From: Bacteroidales bacterium
Lineage (GTDB): Bacteria; Bacteroidota; Bacteroidia; Bacteroidales; UBA932
Length of the DNA stretch: 24,101 nt
Assembly (NCBI GenBank): GCA_017429205.1
Contig: JAFRPH010000041.1
Location: 1 to 24,101 of the forward strand
Reading direction: 5' to 3'
Each line of letters opens with the position of its first letter. Positions within the stretch are counted from its first letter, which is position 1. Under the pieces are notes generated by a model. It was not told the origin of the DNA. It searched no databases and was given only the letters and a program-made list of their open reading frames with translations. A program made the position numbers and the translations under genes. This document shows, in pieces, positions 14,771 through 22,313 of this stretch.

Positions 14771-17700
14771 TTAGAATCCGAAGGAAACATTGAAGACATA
14801 GGCACGGGAAGTCGGCGCGGCGCCGTACTCGAAGCCGATGGCGTTGGTGGAAGTCGCGAAGATGGATTCCGGATCCAGACCGCGCATCTTGCTGTAGATC
14901 ATGAAGACGTTGGTGCAGGAGAATCCGAGCTTGATGGACTGGAAGATGTCCTGGCCGGCCAGGAGGCGCTTGGGCAGGGAGTAGGCGATGGAGACATTTC
15001 TCAGACGGACGTTGGTCGCGTCGTAGAGGTTCTCCTCGGTGATACCCAGGTTGGAGCCGGCGGCGCCGGAGATCTGCTTCCAATACTTTTCGCCGGTGGT
15101 CTCGGTGGTGTTCACCTTGTAGCCGTCACCGTCCTTCTGGACGCCGTCGACGAGCATCTTGTCGCGGTTGTCCACGGTCCAGGCGGCGGTACCGGCATAT
15201 TCCATGGTGCCGAGGGTGCCGGAGAACATCTTGCCACCGATGCGGGCATCCACCTGGAAGCTCGCGGTGAGGTCCTTCCACGTGAAGCTGTTGATCCAGC
15301 CCAGCTGCGCGACCGGGTTCTGGTTGCCCAGGAACTGGCTGGAGCCGTCGGACGTCGGGAGACCGTCGGTGTTCAGGATGAGCTTGCCGTAGTACGGGCT
15401 GCTCTCGTCCTCGACGCGGGCGTACTTGGTGCCGTAGATGTCACCGTAGCCACCGCCCACGTGGGCCTTGATGCTGAGCTTGTCATAGCCGCCGAGGTTG
15501 TAGTCCTCCACGCCGTCTGCGAGCTCGAGGATGGTGTTCTTGTTGGTGGAGAAGTTCACCGTGGAACGCCACAGAAAGTCGCGGTTGCGGATGGGCTCCA
15601 CATTCAGGACGGCTTCCCAACCGGTGTTCTGGATGTTACCGGCGTTGACCTTCTTGCTGGAGTAGCCGATGGCGGCGATGGGGAGGTTGATGAGCTGGTT
15701 GGTCGCGTTGGTCTTGTACCAGGAGAGGTCGAGGCCGACCCGGCTGTCGAAGAAGCGGAGGTCGAGACCGGCTTCCCAGGACTTGATGAGCTCGTTCTTC
15801 ACGTCGGCGTTGTACAGGGTGCCCTGGGAGTTGATGACCGGCTTCGCGTCGGCGCGGGCGTCGGTGCCCATGGTGTACACGTTGTACAGCTGGTAAGGAC
15901 CCATGTCGTTACCCACTTCCGCATAGGAGACGCGGGCCTTGGCGAAGGTCAGCCAGCCGGGGAGGCTGGAATACTTGTTGATCATGTCGGTGATGACCCA
16001 AGCCAGGGAGACGGACGGATACAGGTAGGAACGGTTCTGCGGGCTCAGGGTGGAGGTCCAGTCGTTGCGGAGGGTCGCATCGAGGAAGATCCAGCCGCCG
16101 TAGTTGAGCTGGGCCGATCCGAACAGGGAGTTCATCTTGCGGTGGGAGTAGCTCTCGGAGACGCTCGGCTTGTCGCTCTTGGCATTGCCCAGGTCGAACA
16201 GGTTCGGGATGAGGAGCTGGCTCTGGGAGGCGGAGAGACCGCGGTTCTCACGGTCCATCAGGTTGCCGCCGAAGGTGGCGGAAGCACCGAGGTCGCCCCA
16301 GATGTTGTCCTGCTGGGCCTTGAAGAGGAAGGAGAAGTTGTTCTCGTAGAAGCGGCTTTCGCCCACTCCGTAGGAACCGGTCACGGAACCCGCGATCTTG
16401 TTGCCCGCGTAGAACTTGTTCTCGGTCTCGGTGAAGTACATGTCGGAACCGGCCTTGAGTTCCAGGCTCAGCCAATCGGTGAAGTCATAGGCGAGGCTGG
16501 CGTTCATCAGGAAACGGTTGCGGACGTCCTGGTTGGTGCTGTACTTGGCATACCACCAAGGGTTGGAGCCCATGCGGTCCTTGTTGCCGAAGAAGAACAT
16601 TTCGCCGTTGGCGTCGACGGCATCCTTGAAGTCGAGGATGTTCACGGACACCGGCAGGGTGTACATCTTCAGCATGTAGTTCGCGTTCACGTTGGAACCG
16701 GAGATCGGACGGTTGTTGGCCTGGATCCGGATGTACTGGATCTTGCCGTCGAAGTGCCACTTCTCGTTCTTGCCGAAGGTGGAGGTGCCGCGGAGCATCA
16801 TGTTGTTACGGCCGAGGGTGGCGCCGGGAACCTGGCTCTGGTCGTAGGTGCGGGTCCAGGAGGCGTAGATGCCGGTCTTGCCGTACTGCTGGGAGAAGGT
16901 GACGTTCTCGGTGTCGGTGATGCCGGTGCCGAAGAAGCCTTTCACGTTGTCGAAGGCCTGCAGCGGGGCGGAGGTGCCGTCCCACTTGGTGACCATCTGG
17001 CTCTTGATTTCCGGACCCCAGCTCTGGGAGTCGGCGTTGTCGTACACGCCCAGGGAGCCCTGGCCGTACATGGACTGCATGGCCGGACGGGTGAACTCGG
17101 TGGTGAAGGCCACGGTGCTGTTGAACGTGATGCCCAGACCCGGAGTCTGACGACCCTTCTTGGTGGTGATGAGGATGACGCCGTTACCGGCGCGGGAGCC
17201 GTAGAGGGCCGCGGCGGAGGCGCCCTTCAGGACGGTCATGGACTCGACGTCTTCCGGGTTGATGTCCTGCAGGCCGCTACCCATGTCGGCGGAAGGATTC
17301 CAGAAGTCGTTGTTGGAGGCGCCCACGAAGTTGTCCATCGGCACACCGTCCACGACGATGAGCGGCTGGTTCAGGCTCGTCAGGGAGTTGTTACCGCGGA
17401 GGACGATACGGGAGGAAGCGCCAGGACCGTTGGAGGAACGGATGATTTCCACACCGGCGACCTTACCGGTCAGCGCGTTGGCGAGGTTCGCCTCGTGCGC
17501 GTCGAGGAGGGTGGCGCCGCCGACGTCCTGGATGGCATAGCCCAGCGTCTTCTTTTCGCGGGTGATGCCGAGCGCGGTGACGACGGATTCCGTCAGGAAC
17601 TCGGAGTCGGGCGCGAGGGTCACGTCGATGTTTCTGCGGCCGCCCACGGCCACGTTCTGGGTCTCCATGCCGATGAAGGAGAACTCGAGGACGGCGTCAG

Positions 17701-17896
17701 GGGCGCAAGCGAGGGTGTAGTTACCGTCAATGTCGGTGGAAGTGCCCCTGGTGGTGCCCTTCACGACGACGCCGGCCCCGATGACGGGTTCGCCGGTGTT
17801 GTCTTTCACCGTACCCTTGACCGTAATGTCCTGCGCATTCAAGCCCAGGGCCACGAGGAGGCCCGCCAGGGCGAGAACAAATCTTTGTTTACGCAT
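14771..17896 (-). CDS. SusC/RagA-family TonB-dependent outer-membrane transporter
   Basis: A 1041-residue protein with a signal peptide (MRKQRFVLALAGLLVALGLNAQ), an N-terminal carboxypeptidase-regulatory-like domain (about residues 25-110, TVKGTVKDNTGEPVIGAGV), a plug domain (about 125-235; ANALTGKVAGVEI, LRGNNSLTSLNQPLIVVDGVP, NPEDVESMTVLKGASAAALYGSRAGNGVILITTKKG) and a 22-strand-type barrel ending in FNVSFGF with a terminal phenylalanine. It imports the substrate bound by the paired SusD, using TonB energy. The substrate cannot be read from the sequence. It heads the susC-susD operon. The 211-bp upstream gap is AT-rich, with only a weak -7 candidate (TATCTTCG, minus strand, 17986-17993). 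Confidence 0.96.
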   Translation of the reverse strand: MRKQRFVLALAGLLVALGLNAQDITVKGTVKDNTGEPVIGAGVVVKGTTRGTSTDIDGNYTLACAPDAVLEFSFIGMETQNVAVGGRRNIDVTLAPDSEFLTESVVTALGITREKKTLGYAIQDVGGATLLDAHEANLANALTGKVAGVEIIRSSNGPGASSRIVLRGNNSLTSLNQPLIVVDGVPMDNFVGASNNDFWNPSADMGSGLQDINPEDVESMTVLKGASAAALYGSRAGNGVILITTKKGRQTPGLGITFNSTVAFTTEFTRPAMQSMYGQGSLGVYDNADSQSWGPEIKSQMVTKWDGTSAPLQAFDNVKGFFGTGITDTENVTFSQQYGKTGIYASWTRTYDQSQVPGATLGRNNMMLRGTSTFGKNEKWHFDGKIQYIRIQANNRPISGSNVNANYMLKMYTLPVSVNILDFKDAVDANGEMFFFGNKDRMGSNPWWYAKYSTNQDVRNRFLMNASLAYDFTDWLSLELKAGSDMYFTETENKFYAGNKIAGSVTGSYGVGESRFYENNFSFLFKAQQDNIWGDLGASATFGGNLMDRENRGLSASQSQLLIPNLFDLGNAKSDKPSVSESYSHRKMNSLFGSAQLNYGGWIFLDATLRNDWTSTLSPQNRSYLYPSVSLAWVITDMINKYSSLPGWLTFAKARVSYAEVGNDMGPYQLYNVYTMGTDARADAKPVINSQGTLYNADVKNELIKSWEAGLDLRFFDSRVGLDLSWYKTNATNQLINLPIAAIGYSSKKVNAGNIQNTGWEAVLNVEPIRNRDFLWRSTVNFSTNKNTILELADGVEDYNLGGYDKLSIKAHVGGGYGDIYGTKYARVEDESSPYYGKLILNTDGLPTSDGSSQFLGNQNPVAQLGWINSFTWKDLTASFQVDARIGGKMFSGTLGTMEYAGTAAWTVDNRDKMLVDGVQKDGDGYKVNTTETTGEKYWKQISGAAGSNLGITEENLYDATNVRLRNVSIAYSLPKRLLAGQDIFQSIKLGFSCTNVFMIYSKMRGLDPESIFATSTNAIGFEYGAAPTSRAYVFNVSFGF

Positions 17897-18078
17897 TACA
17901 GTTGGTTTTTTGGTTAATGAAATAGGTTGGTGGTTATAAAATAGTTGTTAGTTGCGCGTATTTAAGTGGTTTTCTTAGTATTAGGCGAAGATAAATAAAA
18001 AATTTGAATGCAGACACATTCTCTTAAAAAAATCGTCATTTTCTTTTGTTTTTCGTTCACGGGAGTGGGAAAAAAGCG

Positions 18079-18086
18079 TACATTTG
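18079..18086 (+). promoter_or_regulatory. Bacteroidetes-type -7 element for the esterase-like gene
   Basis: TACATTTG, 21 bp before the ATG at 18108, in the AT-rich divergent region shared with susC. Confidence 0.6.
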
Positions 18087-18107
18087 TTGACCTAAAACAT
18101 ACAATCG

Positions 18108-19265
18108 ATGAAACGTACCCTTCTTTTTGTCCTCCTGTGCGCATTCCCGGTCCTGTCACTGTCCAATGCCTGCGGATCGAATGGAATCCAGGGGAACGAT
18201 CCGGAAAATGATGCTTACGAGCCCGACCTGAGCACCCTCGAGGGCCAGTGGCGGGATTCCGTCCATACGGCCCTGTCGTATGCCTATCGGGGCCACCTCC
18301 TCCAGATCGGCCAGAACAAGATGCCCATCTGGTGGACCGTCTACGGCAACAAGCCGGCGGGGGGACGGTCTCTGTACATCTCCCTGCACGGCGGCGGCCA
18401 GACGGACGCGTCGGAGAACGACGGGCAGTGGGAGAACCAGAAACAGCTCTATACCCCGGCGGAGGGCGTGTACCTGTGCCCCCGGGCCATCACCAACACC
18501 TGGGACCTGCATTTCCGCCCCGAATCGGACGCGTTCTATGAGCAGATCATCCAGATGGCCGTCGTGTTCCTGGACGTGAATCCGAACAAGGTGTACCTGA
18601 TGGGCTATTCCGCCGGCGGCGACGGCGTGTGGCAGGTGGCGCCGCGGATGGCGGACCACTGGGCCGCCGCCTCGATGATGGCCGGCCACCCGAACGGGGT
18701 GCGGCTGGAATCCCTGCGGAACCTTCCGTTCATGATTTGGTGCGGGGCCAATGATGCGGCCTATGATCGAAACAAGGTCTGCGCCGAGTATATCGGCAAG
18801 CTGGACGCCCTGCAGGCGGAGGATCCGCAGGGCTACATCCACGAGGGCCATATCGTGGCCGGGAAAGGGCACTGGATGGACGGCGAGGACGCCGCCGCGG
18901 TTCCGTGGATGGCGAAATACGCCCGCAACCCCTACCCGAAGAAGGTGGTCTGGGTCCAGGGCGACGTGACGAAGGAATATTTCTACTGGCTGGGCGTTCC
19001 CGCCGGAGAGGCCAAGAAGGGGAAAACACTCTCTACCTACATCGACGGAAACACCGTCAACATCGGCGACTGCGATTATTCCTCCGTTCGGATCTACCTC
19101 AACGAGAAGATGGTGGACCTGAGCCGGCCCGTCAAGGTCGTCCACGATGGCGCGACCCTCTTCGAGGGCAAGCTCACCCCTTCCGACGCGCTCCGCAAGG
19201 AGACCCTCTACACACGCAACGACCTTTCCTACTCCTTCCCGTGCGTGGTGGAGGTGAAACCCTGA
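18108..19265 (+). CDS. Secreted alpha/beta-hydrolase, esterase-like (possible lipoprotein)
   Basis: A 385-residue protein with a signal peptide and a cysteine at residue 22 (LSNAC) that may be lipidated, although the lipobox is not canonical. The hydrolase core shows the oxyanion motif HGGG (94-97), the nucleophile elbow GYSAGG with S168, a likely acid D216 (CGANDAAY) and the catalytic histidine H255 in GKGHWMDGED. The fold and the short lid resemble PHB-depolymerase/feruloyl- or acetyl-esterase-type enzymes, which remove ester decorations from polysaccharides. The last about 90 residues (from KVVWVQGDV) look like a beta-rich C-terminal domain. Divergence from susC suggests a role in the same glycan-use locus. 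The substrate is inferred only. Confidence 0.8.
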   Translation: MKRTLLFVLLCAFPVLSLSNACGSNGIQGNDPENDAYEPDLSTLEGQWRDSVHTALSYAYRGHLLQIGQNKMPIWWTVYGNKPAGGRSLYISLHGGGQTDASENDGQWENQKQLYTPAEGVYLCPRAITNTWDLHFRPESDAFYEQIIQMAVVFLDVNPNKVYLMGYSAGGDGVWQVAPRMADHWAAASMMAGHPNGVRLESLRNLPFMIWCGANDAAYDRNKVCAEYIGKLDALQAEDPQGYIHEGHIVAGKGHWMDGEDAAAVPWMAKYARNPYPKKVVWVQGDVTKEYFYWLGVPAGEAKKGKTLSTYIDGNTVNIGDCDYSSVRIYLNEKMVDLSRPVKVVHDGATLFEGKLTPSDALRKETLYTRNDLSYSFPCVVEVKP

Positions 19266-19266
19266 G

Positions 19267-19677
19267 TTACACTTTCATGAGCAGGACGACGACCACCACG
19301 ATGATCACGAGGACCGCCAGGGCGATGCTGATGAGCGAGAGGATGCCGTTCCACTTGAAGAAAGACTTGGTGTTCTTCAGGCCATTGGTCAGGTCTTCCT
19401 CCGCTTCGCCGATGCCCCAGGCCTTGAGGGATTTGGCGGAAACGAGCAAGAAGCGGGCGAAGACGAAATAAAGCAGGGCGGCCAGCAGGTAGACGATGCC
19501 GGCGGTTATGCCGCCGATGTTTCCGAGCGCCTCGTCATCCAGGTCCAGCGCGTTGCCGAAGAAGATGAGGATGAGGCCGGCCACGGCCATGAAGGCGGTG
19601 CCGATGGCCATCAGGATCCCGATGACTTTCTGCCATTTGGCCATTTCGACCAGGTAGGTTTTTTGGATGCTGTCCAT
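19267..19677 (-). CDS. Small membrane protein, DUF5362-like
   Basis: A 136-residue protein with three or four hydrophobic segments (VIGILMAIGTAFMAVAGLIL; ITAGIVYLLAALLYFVFARFLL; ILSLISIALAVLVIIVVVVVLL) and a charged middle loop ending in LKNTKSFFKWNGIL. The layout fits the uncharacterised DUF5362 family of Bacteroidetes, but this assignment is from memory of the pattern. Its start is 21 bp after the fucosidase stop on the same strand, so they are probably co-transcribed. It converges with the esterase gene with one base between them. Confidence 0.7.
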   Translation of the reverse strand: MDSIQKTYLVEMAKWQKVIGILMAIGTAFMAVAGLILIFFGNALDLDDEALGNIGGITAGIVYLLAALLYFVFARFLLVSAKSLKAWGIGEAEEDLTNGLKNTKSFFKWNGILSLISIALAVLVIIVVVVVLLMKV

Positions 19678-19698
19678 GATTGTGGGGAGTTTATGGGT

Positions 19699-21063
19699 TT
19701 ATAAAAGGTTGAATTTCAGCGCGATGGGCTCTTCTGCCAGTCCCTTCGGGAGCTTGACCGTCACTTGACCGTCCTTGACCACGGCTTTCACTTTCTTGCC
19801 GTTGTTGAGGACGGTTACTTTACCCTTCGGGAAGTTGCCGGTCCATGTCAGTTCCGACGGGAGGTTCTCGCCGTCGGGGAGGGCATAGACCGCATACAGC
19901 GTCTTCCCGTCCTTGGAGGCGTTGAACCAGATGTTTCCGTCGTTGTAATGGTCCGTGATGCGGGTGCCGTAGATGGCCTCGCCGCAGCGGCGCAGCCAGG
20001 CGCCGATCTCCTGCAGGATGACGACGGCCTTGTCCTCGATGACCCCGTCCGGGGTCGGGCCCACGCCGAGCGCGAGGCAGCCGCCCTTGGCGGTGATTTC
20101 GGCCAGCGTGCCGATGACCCGGCGCGCGGTCTTGAACGGCGGGTCCGGGGTCCATCCCCAGTCGGCGCCGAGGGTCATGCAGGACTCCCAGGGGTGCTTC
20201 AGCTGCGTCTTCGGGACGGACTGCTCCGGGGTCTGGTAGTTCTCGTTCGGGCCCTGGATGGTGCGGTCCACGCAGATGAGGCCGGGGCTCACTGCCCGGG
20301 CTTGGGGCAGGACCTCGTTCAGGCCCACCTCGTCGCCGGTGATCCAGCCGCCGTCCAGCCAGAGGATGTCCAGCTTCCCGTAGCGCCCCCCGGTGAGCTC
20401 CGTGAGCTGGTTCTTCGTATAGTCCACATAGTTCCGCCACCAATCGGGGTGCAGGTCCACCGAATAGTTGATACCGCGGCGCGCGGTGGCGTAGTAGGGA
20501 TTCCAGAACCACTCGCAATGCCAGTCGGGCTTGGAGAAGTACGCGCCGATCATGAAGCCCTTCGGGCGGAAGGCGTCGAAGACGTACTTGGCGATGTCTT
20601 TCTTGGGATTGTCGGCGAAAGGACCGGCCTTGGCCACGGAAAAGTCCGTGTATTCCGAGTCGAACATACAGAAGCCGTCGTGGTGCTTGGTCGTGAAGAT
20701 CATATATTTCATCCCCGCGTCCTCGAACACGTCGGCCCATTGTTCCGGATCGAAACGGACCGGGTTGAACACCTTCGAAAGCCCCCAGTACCACTGCTTG
20801 TAGCCTTCGTAGGTGGTGCCTTCCGGCCGGACGACCCAGTCCTCGTTGCAGAGGTTCCAGGATTCCACGATGCCGGGGACGCTGTACAGGCCCCAGTGCA
20901 TCAGGACGCCGAACTTGAGGTCCTGCCACTGGTCCAGCTTCTCGAGGACGGCCGGGTCGTCGGGCCAGACGTATCCGTCGGACTGCTCGTGGATGGCATG
21001 GGTTTGGGCGAAAATCGCGGCGGCCGCGAAGAGGCTTGCTGTCAGGAGAAAGAATCGTTTCAT
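19699..21063 (-). CDS. Alpha-L-fucosidase, glycoside hydrolase family 29
   Basis: A 454-residue secreted enzyme that releases alpha-linked L-fucose from glycans such as host mucin or milk glycans or plant polymers. The signal peptide is MKRFFLLTASLFAAAAIFAQ. GH29 signatures: FGVLMHWGLYSVPG (51-64), TTKHHDGFCMFDS (124-136), and LDILWLDGGW (231-240), with D237 the expected nucleophile. The C-terminal about 85 residues form a small beta domain. The start is ATG 21063. The reading frame extends further upstream, but only this start gives a normal signal peptide. It is divergent from the FMN-binding protein gene and probably leads a two-gene unit with the DUF5362-like gene. Confidence 0.93.
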   Translation of the reverse strand: MKRFFLLTASLFAAAAIFAQTHAIHEQSDGYVWPDDPAVLEKLDQWQDLKFGVLMHWGLYSVPGIVESWNLCNEDWVVRPEGTTYEGYKQWYWGLSKVFNPVRFDPEQWADVFEDAGMKYMIFTTKHHDGFCMFDSEYTDFSVAKAGPFADNPKKDIAKYVFDAFRPKGFMIGAYFSKPDWHCEWFWNPYYATARRGINYSVDLHPDWWRNYVDYTKNQLTELTGGRYGKLDILWLDGGWITGDEVGLNEVLPQARAVSPGLICVDRTIQGPNENYQTPEQSVPKTQLKHPWESCMTLGADWGWTPDPPFKTARRVIGTLAEITAKGGCLALGVGPTPDGVIEDKAVVILQEIGAWLRRCGEAIYGTRITDHYNDGNIWFNASKDGKTLYAVYALPDGENLPSELTWTGNFPKGKVTVLNNGKKVKAVVKDGQVTVKLPKGLAEEPIALKFNLL

Positions 21064-21110
21064 AGGGATCGGCCTTTTCACAAATATCGGCAAATTCCCG
21101 GAAAATATCT

Positions 21111-21118
21111 TATCTTTG
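21111..21118 (+). promoter_or_regulatory. Bacteroidetes-type -7 element for the FMN-binding protein gene
   Basis: TATCTTTG, 11 bp before ATG 21130 and 32 bp before the in-frame ATG 21151. The first start would give an almost leaderless mRNA. Confidence 0.6.
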
Positions 21119-21129
21119 TCCCCCAAACT

Positions 21130-21540
21130 ATGATAAACGTGAAGAAAACGATGCTTCTGGCGGCCGTCGCCGCCCTCCTTCTCTCCGTCTGCCTGGTGAG
21201 CGGCGCCCGCGGCACCCGCTCCGCCGGGTCCGCTCCGGCCGACACCCTGGTCGTCAACACCACCGAACTCTGCAAGGACGTCATCGGCTATGACGGTCCC
21301 ACCCCGCTCCTCATCAAGGTCGTCAAGGGGGTCGTCGTCAAGGTCGAGGCGCTCCCGAACACGGAGTCGCCCAGCTATTTCGACCGCGTCGTCAAGGGTG
21401 GCCTCCTGAAGGCCGTCGTGGGCAAGAAAGTGGACGAAGCCGCCAAGATGCAGCTCGACGCCATTTCCGGCGCCACCTACAGCTCGGAGGCCGTGATCGA
21501 GAACCTCCGCGCGGGGCTCCAGGAAGCTTCGAGAAGATAG
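21130..21540 (+). CDS. Secreted FMN-binding-domain protein
   Basis: A 136-residue protein with a signal peptide or membrane anchor (MINVKKTMLLAAVAALLLSVCLVSG) followed by one FMN_bind domain. The motif DAISGATYSS (110-119) matches the ApbE-type flavinylation site, with T116 the residue expected to carry covalent FMN. Related domains occur in NqrC/RnfG and in extracytoplasmic electron-transfer proteins. It stands alone here, without Nqr/Rnf or ApbE genes in the window, so its redox partner is unknown. I chose 21130 because it retains the lysines of the signal n-region; ATG 21151 is possible. Confidence 0.85.
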   Translation: MINVKKTMLLAAVAALLLSVCLVSGARGTRSAGSAPADTLVVNTTELCKDVIGYDGPTPLLIKVVKGVVVKVEALPNTESPSYFDRVVKGGLLKAVVGKKVDEAAKMQLDAISGATYSSEAVIENLRAGLQEASRR

Positions 21541-21544
21541 CAGT

Positions 21545-21558
21545 TTTCGCGCGCGAAA
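21545..21558. repeat. Perfect 14-bp palindrome after the FMN-binding protein gene
   Basis: TTTCGCG followed by CGCGAAA, 4 bp after the stop codon and upstream of the next gene's -7 element. It could be a regulator site, or a weak hairpin ending the upstream mRNA. Confidence 0.5.
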
Positions 21559-21583
21559 TATTCTGTCAATCCACGAAAAGTTC

Positions 21584-21591
21584 TATCTTTG
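21584..21591 (+). promoter_or_regulatory. Bacteroidetes-type -7 element overlapping a long inverted repeat
   Basis: TATCTTTG, 40 bp before the ATG at 21632, further away than in other genes here. It shares bases with the left arm of the hairpin at 21587-21629. Confidence 0.55.
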
Positions 21592-21629
21592 TGGAGATTG
21601 ACCGCTGCATCCGGTCGGTCTCCACAAAG
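21587..21629 (+). promoter_or_regulatory. 18-bp inverted repeat between promoter and start codon
   Basis: The left arm 21587-21604 pairs with 21612-21629: CTTTGTGGAGA with TCTCCACAAAG, two G-T pairs, then GACCG with CGGTC, around a 7-nt loop. It ends 2 bp before the ATG. An upstream CCACGAAAAG (21571-21580) can compete for the left arm, so alternative structures are possible. Confidence 0.6.
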
Positions 21630-21631
21630 CG

Positions 21632-22288
21632 ATGAAACGGATTTTACTCCTTCTCTCCCTCTTCGCAGGCCTTTCCGCCTTCGGCCAGGAGGCCCGGGGC
21701 GACATGCCTGCCGACGTCTTCTACCTGCTGCCCGAATTCCGGCAGGGGATGGTCTATTTTTCCGGCCAGGGACCGGGCCAGGGAGAACTGAACATCTGCG
21801 CTGTGGACCAGACCCTCCGGTTCATGGACAAGGGCGAGGAACTCTCCTCCTCCGCCGACAACATCCTCCGGGTCGTCATCGACACCGTCGTGTTCGTCCA
21901 TGTCGACGGCGCCTTCTATCGGCTGTATCCCGTTTCCGACGAGGTGACGCTCGCTTACCGGCGGGACGTGGAGATCCTCCGAGACGTCAAGACGGGCGCC
22001 TACGGAATTCAATCCCGCACAAGCTCCATCCGGGAGGTGGGCACGCTCCAGTCCGACGGAATGATGTACACCCTCCAGTCGTCCAAGAGCTATCCGTACA
22101 ACGTGAAAGAGTCGTGCTACCTGTATGTCGCCGGCAACGTCACGCCCGTCAACAAGCGCACCATCCGGAAACTCTTTCCGGCCCGCAAGGACGACCTGGA
22201 CGCCTGGCTCAAGAACCACGCGCTCCCCAAGACCCTCGACGACACCCGCGCCTTCCTGGCCCGCCTGAGCGCGGGAGAGGCTCTGTAA
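21632..22288 (+). CDS. Secreted protein of unknown function upstream of the TIR-Sel1 gene
   Basis: A 218-residue protein with a clear signal peptide (MKRILLLLSLFAGLSAFGQ) and no motif I recognise. The mature part has beta-rich stretches (DVFYLLPEFRQGMVYFSG, NILRVVIDTVVFVHVDGAFYRLYPV, GMMYTLQSSKSYPYNVKESCYLYVAG) and a helical C-terminus (KLFPARKDDLDAWLKNHALPK, then TLDDTRAFLARL). It is probably periplasmic or surface-exposed. No lipobox cysteine is present. Its codon use fits the genome, so it looks like a resident gene. The TIR-Sel1 gene begins 25 bp after its stop with no obvious terminator or good promoter between, so the two may share an mRNA. Confidence 0.75.
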   Translation: MKRILLLLSLFAGLSAFGQEARGDMPADVFYLLPEFRQGMVYFSGQGPGQGELNICAVDQTLRFMDKGEELSSSADNILRVVIDTVVFVHVDGAFYRLYPVSDEVTLAYRRDVEILRDVKTGAYGIQSRTSSIREVGTLQSDGMMYTLQSSKSYPYNVKESCYLYVAGNVTPVNKRTIRKLFPARKDDLDAWLKNHALPKTLDDTRAFLARLSAGEAL

Positions 22289-22313
22289 ATCTTTCTGGTA
22301 GAACCCATTACCT

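Noticed and set aside
14758..14805. N-terminal extension of the SusD-like protein
   Set aside because: It overlaps the end of susC and would put a typical lipoprotein signal peptide inside the protein. ATG 14757 is the natural start.
14657..17917. 1086-residue plus-strand open frame opposite susC
   Set aside because: The frame is a mirror of a GC-rich real gene. It has a V/G/E/H-rich composition, no signal or domain, and the minus strand encodes a complete SusC.
21064..21126. Longer start for the fucosidase
   Set aside because: The extension would bury the signal peptide and overlaps the promoter of the divergent FMN-binding protein gene.
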